Shown here piece by piece: positions 7,622 to 13,685 of a DNA stretch of 36,607 bases (the first letter of the stretch is position 1; each line of letters begins with the position of its first letter). The stretch comes from Streptomyces dioscori (GTDB lineage Bacteria; Actinomycetota; Actinomycetes; Streptomycetales; Streptomycetaceae): assembly GCF_003024195.1 (NCBI RefSeq), contig NZ_KZ679058.1:108218-144824 (forward strand), given 5' to 3'. Made by a program: the position numbers and the translations under genes. Below the pieces are notes generated by a model. That model made no database searches. It saw only the letters and a program-made list of their open reading frames with translations, and was not told where the DNA came from.

Positions 7622-7630
7622 AAGCCGGGG

Positions 7631-8053
7631 ATGACCGGACTTGCGGTGTGTGTGGTGGTGCTCGCCCTGGCGAGCGCCTACGGAGTGCTGAACCGACGTC
7701 GGAGCGGGAGAGTCAGAGTGCGTGGGCGGGACGGCGGAAAACGGCTGGGCGCGGCCGAGTTGGGCGAGGGCCTCGGCGAGCGGGCCACGCTCGTTCAGTT
7801 CTCCAGCGCCTTCTGTGCCCCCTGCAGGGCGACCCGCAGGGTGCTCGGCGAGGTCGCCGAACTGGTTCCGGGCGTACGGCACATCGAGATCGACGCCGAA
7901 AGCCGTCTCGGACTCGTCCGCGAACTGGAGATCCTCAAGACGCCGACCGTGCTCGTCCTCGACGCCGGGGGCCGCATCGTGCGCAGGGCCACCGGACAGC
8001 CGCGCAAGGCGGATGTGATCGCCGCGCTCGGTGAGGCGGTCGGCACCACCTGA
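7631..8053 (+). CDS. Membrane-anchored thioredoxin-family protein
   Basis: A 140-residue thioredoxin-fold protein. An N-terminal hydrophobic segment (about residues 3-20) followed by an Arg-rich stretch could act as a membrane anchor. The redox motif is CAPC (Cys62, Cys65) in SSAFCAPCRATRR, and the cis-proline is in ILKTPTVLVL. The Ala-Pro pair differs from the Gly-Pro of standard TrxA and is seen in several actinobacterial paralogues. With arginines after the helix, the domain most likely faces the cytosol. It is divergent from the CxxC-containing DUF4395 membrane protein, a likely functional partner. Confidence 0.88.
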   Translation: MTGLAVCVVVLALASAYGVLNRRRSGRVRVRGRDGGKRLGAAELGEGLGERATLVQFSSAFCAPCRATRRVLGEVAELVPGVRHIEIDAESRLGLVRELEILKTPTVLVLDAGGRIVRRATGQPRKADVIAALGEAVGTT

Positions 8054-8054
8054 C

Positions 8055-8107
8055 CATCCGGGCACCCGCATCATCCGGACCACCCGCATCATCCGGACCA
8101 CCCTGAT
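8055..8107. repeat. 18-bp imperfect tandem repeat, three copies
   Basis: Units start at 8055 (17 bp), 8072 (18 bp) and 8090 (18 bp) around the core CATCCGGACCACCCGCAT. They begin one base after the thioredoxin stop codon. No stable hairpin forms. Confidence 0.75.
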
Positions 8108-8175
8108 CGTCCAAAAGCCCCTGATCGTGAGGCCGGAGGCCCTCGGTGACGCATCTCCCACATGCCGGGACGCAC

Positions 8176-8210
8176 TTGACTGCATCAGCCACCTATCGTC
8201 AGTCTGACTG
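8176..8210 (+). promoter_or_regulatory. Candidate promoter with CAGTC-T-GACTG palindrome
   Basis: TTGACT (8176-8181) is followed after 18 bp by a weak -10, CAGTCT (8200-8205), placing the start of transcription at about the ATG of the short upstream ORF (8212). The -10 lies within the perfect palindrome CAGTCTGACTG (8200-8210), a possible operator. Confidence 0.4.
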
Positions 8211-8211
8211 T

Positions 8212-8328
8212 ATGTCCACGGAACTCCTTCCTTGCGCGCGCTCCGAGCGTTTCGCGCGCCCCGAGCGTGCACGCCTTCGGACCGCGGCCCTCGTCCGCGG
8301 TGCGGGCGGGCGCTGTCCGGGCTGCTGA
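8212..8328 (+). CDS. Putative leader peptide (38 aa) ahead of flavin reductase
   Basis: A 38-residue ORF, MSTELLPCARS...GGRCPGC, lying between a candidate promoter and the flavin reductase gene. It is rich in Arg and Ala and ends with two Cys codons (Cys-Pro-Gly-Cys-stop). It has no Shine-Dalgarno sequence, but the predicted transcription start is at its ATG, so it may be translated leaderlessly. The last codons and stop are inside a strong hairpin (8315-8340). The arrangement suggests a cysteine-sensing or other attenuator, but a chance ORF in GC-rich DNA is possible. Confidence 0.35.
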   Translation: MSTELLPCARSERFARPERARLRTAALVRGAGGRCPGC

Positions 8329-8340
8329 GCAGCCCAGGAC
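8315..8340 (+). promoter_or_regulatory. Hairpin with the leader stop codon as its loop
   Basis: GTCC + GGGCTGC (8315-8325) pairs with GCAGCCC (8329-8335) and, after one bulged A, GGAC (8337-8340). The 3-nt loop is TGA, the stop codon of the upstream ORF. It lies 34 bp ahead of the flavin reductase start. A ribosome stalled on the two terminal Cys codons would block the stem. Confidence 0.5.
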
Positions 8341-8374
8341 CCCCGCCGCCGGCTTCGCGCAGAAGGACAACCCC

Positions 8375-8884
8375 ATGACGGCCACGCCCGATCTCCGTAC
8401 CTCCCGACTCGCCTCCCCGGACCTGCTCCGCTCCGTCTTCAGGCAGCACGCGGCCGGTGTCGCCGTGATCACCGCACGCGGCGACGAGGGTCCCGTCGGC
8501 TTCACCGCCACCTCGCTCGCCTCGGTGTCCGCCGAGCCCCCGCTGATCTCCTTCGGCATCGGCACCGGCGCCTCCAGCTGGCCGGCCATCTCCCGGACGG
8601 ACCACGTGGGCGTCCATGTGCTCGGCGAGCACCAGCAGGAACTGGCCGCCACCTTCGCCCGCAGCGGCGCCGACCGCTTCGGCGGGTCCACCACCTGGCG
8701 GGAGGGCCCCGAAGGCGTCCCGGTGCTCGACGACGTCCTCGCCTGGCTCGTGTGCCGGGTCGTCACCCGCGTTCCCGCCGGGGACCACCGCGTCGTACTG
8801 GCCGAGGTGGTGCTCGGAGACCCCGCCGGTGCCGGCCGCCCCTTGCTGTACCACCAGGGGCGCTTCAACGCGCTGCGGGAGTAG
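8375..8884 (+). CDS. Flavin reductase family protein (FMN-binding)
   Basis: A 169-residue flavin reductase-like domain protein that would reduce FMN or FAD with NAD(P)H, often to feed a monooxygenase. Typical parts are LRSVFRQHAAGVAVITARG (about 15-33), the flavin-binding GFTATSLASVSAEPPLISFGIG (about 39-60), and RPLLYHQGRFNAL at the C-terminus. The ATG at 8375 has AGAAGGAC just upstream; a longer in-frame start at 8267 would overlap the leader hairpin. No monooxygenase partner is adjacent. It could support the nearby ETF genes or act with distant enzymes. Confidence 0.88.
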   Translation: MTATPDLRTSRLASPDLLRSVFRQHAAGVAVITARGDEGPVGFTATSLASVSAEPPLISFGIGTGASSWPAISRTDHVGVHVLGEHQQELAATFARSGADRFGGSTTWREGPEGVPVLDDVLAWLVCRVVTRVPAGDHRVVLAEVVLGDPAGAGRPLLYHQGRFNALRE

Positions 8885-9002
8885 CGGGCTCCGGGCGGCG
8901 GGTGTGTCCGGCCGCCCGGCCCACCGGTTCGTCCTTGCCGTGGCTGCCCCCGTCTGCGAGCACGTCGAGTTCCGATTACGCTGCGTTGCGAAGGTCACAG
9001 TT

Positions 9003-9042
9003 CAAAGCGCTTGCTTAGAGGGAACCAGCTACGGGACCGTAG
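9003..9042. promoter_or_regulatory. Palindromes in the etfB upstream region
   Basis: AAGCGCTT (9005-9012) and the 14-bp perfect palindrome CTACGG-GA-CCGTAG (9029-9042) lie about 130-165 bp upstream of the etfB GTG start. They could bind regulators of fatty acid or electron-transfer genes. No clear -10/-35 pair can be assigned with confidence. Confidence 0.4.
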
Positions 9043-9169
9043 AAGCGCGTACTGGCGAGTAATATTTCGCCCGGAGCGCGGGTCGCCCCCACCGGGAACG
9101 GCCGCTTCAGGCGCCTATGCTGCCCGTAGGCAGGCAGCCCAGAAAAGACGATGCAGTAGGAGAGCCGGC

Positions 9170-9955
9170 GTGAGCTTGAGGATCGTTGTCACTGTGAAGT
9201 ACGTGCCCGACGCCACTGGCGACCGGCACTTCGCCGAGGACCTGACCGTCGACCGTGACGACGTGGACGGCCTGCTGTCGGAGCTCGACGAGTACGCGGT
9301 CGAGCAGGCCCTGCAGATCGCCGACGAAGCGGACGACGCGGAGATCACCGTGCTGACCGTGGGCCCCGAGGACGCGAAGGACGCGCTGCGCAAGGCGCTG
9401 TCCATGGGCGCCGACAAGGCCATCCACGTCGAGGACGACGATCTGCACGGCACCGACGCCATCGGCACCTCGCTGGTGCTGGCCAAGGCGATCGAGAAGG
9501 CCGGCTACGACCTGGTCATCTCCGGCATGGCCTCCACCGACGGCACCATGGGCGTGCTGCCGGCGCTGGTCGCCGAGCGCCTGGGTGTCCCGCAGGTCAC
9601 GCTGCTCTCCGAGGTCTCCGTCGCGGACGGCGTCGTCAAGGGCCGCCGGGACGGCGACACCGCCTCCGAGCAGCTGGAGGCCTCCCTGCCCGCCGTCGTG
9701 TCGGTCACCGACCAGTCGGGCGAGGCGCGTTACCCGTCCTTCAAGGGCATCATGGCCGCGAAGAAGAAGCCCGTTCAGTCCTGGGACCTCGAAGACCTGG
9801 AGATCGAGGCCGACGAGGTCGGCCTCGACGGCTCCTGGACCACGGTCGACTCCGCCACCGAGCGCCCCGCGCGCACCGCGGGCACGATCGTCAAGGACGA
9901 GGGCGAGGGCGGCAAGCAGCTCGCCGAGTTCCTCGTGGGCCAGAAGTTCATCTGA
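9170..9955 (+). CDS. etfB: Electron transfer flavoprotein beta subunit
   Basis: A 261-residue ETF beta subunit (FixA family). It carries the nucleotide (AMP) site and pairs with ETF alpha to pass electrons from acyl-CoA dehydrogenases and related flavoenzymes to the respiratory chain. Visible motifs: IVVTVKYVPD at the N-terminus, the DEYAVEQALQIADE helix, SMGADKAIHVED, the phosphate-binding SGMASTDGTMGVLPALVAERLG, and the terminal PSFKGIMAAKKKPV typical of EtfB. The GTG at 9170 has AGGAGA 6 nt upstream. Only 55 bp separate it from etfA, so they form one operon. Confidence 0.96.
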   Translation: MSLRIVVTVKYVPDATGDRHFAEDLTVDRDDVDGLLSELDEYAVEQALQIADEADDAEITVLTVGPEDAKDALRKALSMGADKAIHVEDDDLHGTDAIGTSLVLAKAIEKAGYDLVISGMASTDGTMGVLPALVAERLGVPQVTLLSEVSVADGVVKGRRDGDTASEQLEASLPAVVSVTDQSGEARYPSFKGIMAAKKKPVQSWDLEDLEIEADEVGLDGSWTTVDSATERPARTAGTIVKDEGEGGKQLAEFLVGQKFI

Positions 9956-10010
9956 GTCCGGCAGTTGCCGCCCGTCCCTCATCTTTCGCAAGCAGGAGAG
10001 AAGAAGTCCC

Positions 10011-10985
10011 ATGGCTGAAGTTCTCGTCTACGTCGACCACGTGGACGGCGCCGTCCGCAAGCCCACCCTGGAACTGCTGACGCTGGCCCGCCGCATCGGT
10101 GACCCGGTCGCCGTCGCGCTCGGCGCCGGTGCCGCGAACACCGCCGCCACGCTCGCCGAGCACGGCGCGGTCAAGGTGCTCACCGACGAGGCCGCCGAGT
10201 ACGCCGACTACCTCGTCGTCCCGAAGGTGGACGCGCTGCAGGCCGCCGTCGAGGCCGTGTCCGCCGCGGGCTCCCTCGCTGCCGTGCTGGTCCCCTCGTC
10301 CGCCGAGGCCAAGGAGATCGCCGCCCGTCTCGCGCTGCGCATCGGCTCGGGTGTCATCACCGACGCCGTCGACGTCGAGGCCGACGACAAGGGCCCGGTC
10401 GCCACCCAGTCGGTGTTCGCCGCCTCGTACTCCACCAAGACCCGGGTCTCCAAGGGCACCCCGGTCATCACCGTGAAGCCCAACTCGGCCCCCGTCGAGG
10501 CCGCCCCGGCCGCCGGTACGGTCGAGGCGCTGTCGGTGACCTTCTCCGCGCAGGCCACCGGCACCAAGGTGACCGGCCGCACCCCGCGCGAGTCGACCGG
10601 CCGCCCGGAGCTGACCGAGGCCGCGATCGTGGTCTCCGGCGGCCGTGGCGTCAACGGCAGCGAGAACTTCTCGATCATCGAGGCGCTCGCCGACTCCCTC
10701 GGCGCGGCCGTCGGCGCCTCCCGCGCCGCCGTGGACGCCGGCTGGTACCCGCACACCAACCAGGTGGGCCAGACCGGCAAGTCCGTGTCGCCGCAGCTGT
10801 ACATCGCCAACGGCATCTCCGGCGCGATCCAGCACCGCGCCGGCATGCAGACCTCGAAGACGATCGTGGCGGTCAACAAGGACGCCGAGGCCCCGATCTT
10901 CGACCTGGTCGACTACGGCGTGGTCGGCGACCTCTTCGAGGTCGTCCCGCAGCTCACCGAGGAGATCAAGACCCGCAAGGGCTGA
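10011..10985 (+). CDS. etfA: Electron transfer flavoprotein alpha subunit
   Basis: A 324-residue ETF alpha subunit (FixB family). The N-terminal domain (about 1-190) pairs with EtfB. The C-terminal FAD-binding domain has SGGRGVNGSENF, GASRAAVDAGWYPHTNQVGQ, GKSVSPQLYIANGISGAIQH, and the IVAVNKDAEAPIFDLVDYG signature near the end. Length and domain order are normal. CAGGAGAG lies about 10 nt before the ATG. A very strong terminator follows, 36 bp after the stop. Confidence 0.96.
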   Translation: MAEVLVYVDHVDGAVRKPTLELLTLARRIGDPVAVALGAGAANTAATLAEHGAVKVLTDEAAEYADYLVVPKVDALQAAVEAVSAAGSLAAVLVPSSAEAKEIAARLALRIGSGVITDAVDVEADDKGPVATQSVFAASYSTKTRVSKGTPVITVKPNSAPVEAAPAAGTVEALSVTFSAQATGTKVTGRTPRESTGRPELTEAAIVVSGGRGVNGSENFSIIEALADSLGAAVGASRAAVDAGWYPHTNQVGQTGKSVSPQLYIANGISGAIQHRAGMQTSKTIVAVNKDAEAPIFDLVDYGVVGDLFEVVPQLTEEIKTRKG

Positions 10986-11020
10986 GTGCTCCCCTCGCGT
11001 GATCTTCGCGCGATCCTTGC

Positions 11021-11059
11021 GTGAGGCCCCCTCGACCGGCACGGTCGAGGGGGCCTCAC
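11021..11059. terminator. Terminator with 18-bp perfect stem
   Basis: GTGAGGCCCCCTCGACCG (11021-11038) pairs perfectly with 11042-11059 around a GCA loop. It sits between the convergent etfA and endonuclease-family genes and should stop transcription in both directions. No U-tract is present. Confidence 0.9.
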
Positions 11060-11076
11060 GGCGTCCGGGGCCCTGT

Positions 11077-11979
11077 TCAGCCGAGGGTCAGGGACGCCTG
11101 TACGGGCAGATGGTCGCTCGGGAACTGCCCGTCCACGGAGAAGGTGTTGATCGACGCCCGGTGCGCGCTCACCCCGGGCGAGGCGAGGATCCAGTCGATG
11201 CGGTCGCCGTCCGGTGTCAGCGGCCGGTAGCCGTGGAACGTGGCGTACAGCTCGCTCCGCTCGGCCGCCGTCTCCCAGGTGTCCACGAGGCCGGCGCCCA
11301 GCATCGTGTCGTAGACCGGGTTCTTGTGGGCGGCGACGTTGAAGTCGCCGGTCACCACCAGTGGCAGGGAACGGTCGAGCCCCGCGATCCGTTCGGCGAT
11401 CAGGGACGCGGCACGCGCGCGTGCGTTCTGACTGGCGTTGTCCAGGTGGGTGTTGAGGAAGTAGAACTCCCGCTGCCCGTCCCGCAGATCACGGAAGCGG
11501 ACCCAGGTCACCATGCGGATGGAGCCGCCGCCCCAGGTGTTCGAGCCGATCACGGCGGGCGTGTCCGAGAGCCAGAAGTGGTCGTACTCCACCGGGGCGA
11601 GTCTGCGGGTGTCGTAGAAGACCGTCATGAACTCGTCCCGGCTGCCGCCCGCGCGGCCCGTGCCGATCCACTCGTGGTGCCCGCCGAGATCCGCCGCGAT
11701 GTCGCGCACCTGCTGGTGGAGGCCCTCCTGGGTGCCGATGACGTGGGGCCGCTCCCGGCGCAGCAGTTCACGGGTGACAGGACGGCGGACGGCCCAGCTG
11801 TGGGGTTCGGCGGTGCTCGCGTACCGCAGGTTGAAGGACATGACCTCAAGGCGGTCAAGGCGGTCCGCCGCCGAGGCGGACGACCTGGAGAGCGCCGTAC
11901 TGGACAGGGGCAGGGCGGCCGCGGCGGCGAGCGCGGTCTTGAGTCCCAGGCGGCGCGTGACTCGGCTGTGACGGGGCAC
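11077..11979 (-). CDS. Secreted endonuclease/exonuclease/phosphatase family protein
   Basis: A 300-residue metal-dependent phosphoesterase of the EEP (DNase I-like) fold, acting on a phosphodiester or phosphomonoester outside the cell. The ordered motifs are MSFNLRYAS, GTQEGL (metal-binding Glu), NTHLDNASQNAR, VTGDFNVAAH, DRIDWILAS and SDHLPV (catalytic Asp-His). The N-terminus reads TRRLGLK followed by a hydrophobic Ala/Leu stretch and an ASA-AD cleavage site, consistent with Tat or Sec export. The GTG at 11979 is chosen because AGGAGC lies just upstream and the signal peptide then has the right length; an ATG at 12084 would add 35 residues without features. Confidence 0.9.
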   Translation of the reverse strand: MPRHSRVTRRLGLKTALAAAAALPLSSTALSRSSASAADRLDRLEVMSFNLRYASTAEPHSWAVRRPVTRELLRRERPHVIGTQEGLHQQVRDIAADLGGHHEWIGTGRAGGSRDEFMTVFYDTRRLAPVEYDHFWLSDTPAVIGSNTWGGGSIRMVTWVRFRDLRDGQREFYFLNTHLDNASQNARARAASLIAERIAGLDRSLPLVVTGDFNVAAHKNPVYDTMLGAGLVDTWETAAERSELYATFHGYRPLTPDGDRIDWILASPGVSAHRASINTFSVDGQFPSDHLPVQASLTLG

Positions 11980-12280
11980 GGGATGCTCCTTCTGTGGCCG
12001 GTGCCGGTCTGTGGTGCGGACCGGTTCTGCGACGGATGCCGGTCGGGTCGTGCGCCTTGCAGTCTCGAAGTTGGGCGTGAACATGTCGAGATGCCGGGAT
12101 GGACCCCGAGGGAAGTCCGCGCGTGTTCCGGGAGGGGCCCTGGAGAGGATCTCCGGGCAACCGGGGGGAGGATCTCCGGGCGAGGCGGGCGGAATGAGGG
12201 TGTTGACCAGTCGGAAGGTCGCGGATAACTTCGCTCTACGGATTGTTGATTCCGCTGAGCGGAAAACAGGAGGGTGCGGA
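11980..12280. other. 301-bp divergent intergenic region with a 14-bp direct repeat
   Basis: It lies between the secreted EEP gene and the aldolase gene. GAGGATCTCCGGGC occurs twice (12145-12158 and 12168-12181), 23 bp apart, about two helical turns, so a dimeric protein could bind both on one face. The right part holds the aldolase promoter and palindrome listed separately. Confidence 0.6.
12203..12264 (+). promoter_or_regulatory. Promoter plus 15-bp perfect palindrome upstream of the aldolase
   Basis: TTGACC (12203-12208), 17 bp and TAACTT (12226-12231) form a plausible promoter with a start near 12238. Immediately downstream is the perfect palindrome TTCCGCTGAGCGGAA (12250-12264), at about +12 to +26, a position suited to repression. 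The TTCCGC-n3-GCGGAA form resembles IclR-family operators. Confidence 0.6.
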
Positions 12281-13585
12281 ATGGGTCAGGGTCAGCAGGA
12301 GAAGGTGACGACGAGCCTCGCCGGCGCCGTCAGCGAGGAGATCAGCGCCTCCCTCGCCCCGGTCGACGCCGAGTTGGAGCGCCGCTACCCCGGAGACCCC
12401 GGCACCCGCCAGCCCGTCCACACCGTGTACGTCCCGGGCGACGCCTTCGCCGCCGACACCCTCCGCTCCTGGGGCGACCAGGCCCTCGCCGCCCTCGACC
12501 GGCACGCACCCGACGCCGAATCCTTCGCCGCCGTCCTCGGCCTCTCCGACGACCTCGCGGAGCCCGTGCACGCCCGGGTCCGCGCCAAACTGGAACGCGA
12601 GCCGATCGAAGACCTCCGCGTCGACTTCGAGGACGGCTACGGGCCGCGTCCCGACGCCGAGGAGGACGAAGCAGCTGCCCGAGCCGCCCGGCTGATCTCA
12701 CAGGCGTACCAGGACGGCACGGCGGCCCCGTACATGGGCATCCGGATGAAGTGCATGGAGGCGCCGGTCCGCGACCGGGGCATCCGCACGCTCGACATCT
12801 TCCTCACAGGCCTGATGGAGGCCGGCGGACTGCCCGCCGGACTGGTGCTCACGCTGCCGAAGGTCACGTACGCGGAGCAGGTCACCGCGATGGTGCGGCT
12901 CCTGGAGGAGTTCGAGAAGGCGCACGGCCTTGAGCGGGGCCGGATCGGCTTCGAGATCCAGATCGAGACCAGCCAGTCCATCCTCGCCACCGACGGCACG
13001 GCGACCGTCGCCCGGATGATCCAGGCCGCCGAGGGGCGCGCCACCGGACTGCACTACGGCACCTTCGACTACAGCGCCTGCCTCGGCGTCTCCGCCGCGT
13101 ACCAGGCGAGCGACCACCCGGCCGCCGACCACGCCAAGGCGATCATGCAGGTCGCCGCCGCGGGCACCGGCGTACGGGTCTCGGACGGCTCCACCAACGT
13201 GCTGCCGGTCGGCCCGACGCCGAAGGTCCACGACGCCTGGCGTCTGCACTTCGGCCTCACCCGCCGCGCCCTCGCCCGCGCCTACTACCAGGGCTGGGAC
13301 ATGCACCCCGGACACCTGCCGACCCGGTACGCGGCCGTGTTCGCCTTCTACCGCGAGGGGTTCGAGCAGGCCGCGGCCCGCCTCGTCGCGTACGCCAACC
13401 GCGCCGGCGGCGACGTCATGGACGAGCCCGCCACCGCCAAGGCCCTCAGCGGCTACCTGCTGCGCGGTCTGGACTGCGGGGCCCTCGACATCGCGGAGGT
13501 GGCACGGGCGACCGGGCTCACGCGCACGGACCTGGAGGGCTTCGCGGTACCGAGGCGGGCGGACCTGACCGTCTCGGCCAAGTAG
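12281..13585 (+). CDS. HpcH/HpaI-CitE-like aldolase/lyase (DUF6986-type)
   Basis: A 434-residue protein related to the HpcH/HpaI aldolase and citrate lyase beta families, TIM-barrel enzymes that cleave or form C-C bonds of 2-oxo acids or CoA thioesters with Mg2+. Supporting stretches are VHTVYVPGDAF, the acidic DLRVDFEDGYG, IGFEIQIETSQSIL (the Glu in IQIET is a likely metal ligand) and LHYGTFDYSACLG. It is longer than typical HpcH (about 260), with a C-terminal helical extension containing GWDMHPGHLPTRYAAVFAFY. The substrate is not known. The ATG at 12281 has CAGGAGGG upstream. An IclR-like palindrome suggests control by a small carbon compound; a role in glyoxylate or ureide metabolism is only a guess. 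Confidence 0.82.
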   Translation: MGQGQQEKVTTSLAGAVSEEISASLAPVDAELERRYPGDPGTRQPVHTVYVPGDAFAADTLRSWGDQALAALDRHAPDAESFAAVLGLSDDLAEPVHARVRAKLEREPIEDLRVDFEDGYGPRPDAEEDEAAARAARLISQAYQDGTAAPYMGIRMKCMEAPVRDRGIRTLDIFLTGLMEAGGLPAGLVLTLPKVTYAEQVTAMVRLLEEFEKAHGLERGRIGFEIQIETSQSILATDGTATVARMIQAAEGRATGLHYGTFDYSACLGVSAAYQASDHPAADHAKAIMQVAAAGTGVRVSDGSTNVLPVGPTPKVHDAWRLHFGLTRRALARAYYQGWDMHPGHLPTRYAAVFAFYREGFEQAAARLVAYANRAGGDVMDEPATAKALSGYLLRGLDCGALDIAEVARATGLTRTDLEGFAVPRRADLTVSAK

Positions 13586-13685
13586 CGGACCTGTCACAGC
13601 CGCTGCCGCGGGTCCTCACGGTCTCCTGCGCCCCGTACGCTGAGCGGCACATCATTGACGTGTCACAGGCAGGAACGGGGCAGCG

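Noticed and set aside
8267..8374. Longer flavin reductase start at 8267
   Set aside because: The extra residues have no family similarity and overlap the hairpin; AGAAGGAC before 8375 supports the shorter form.
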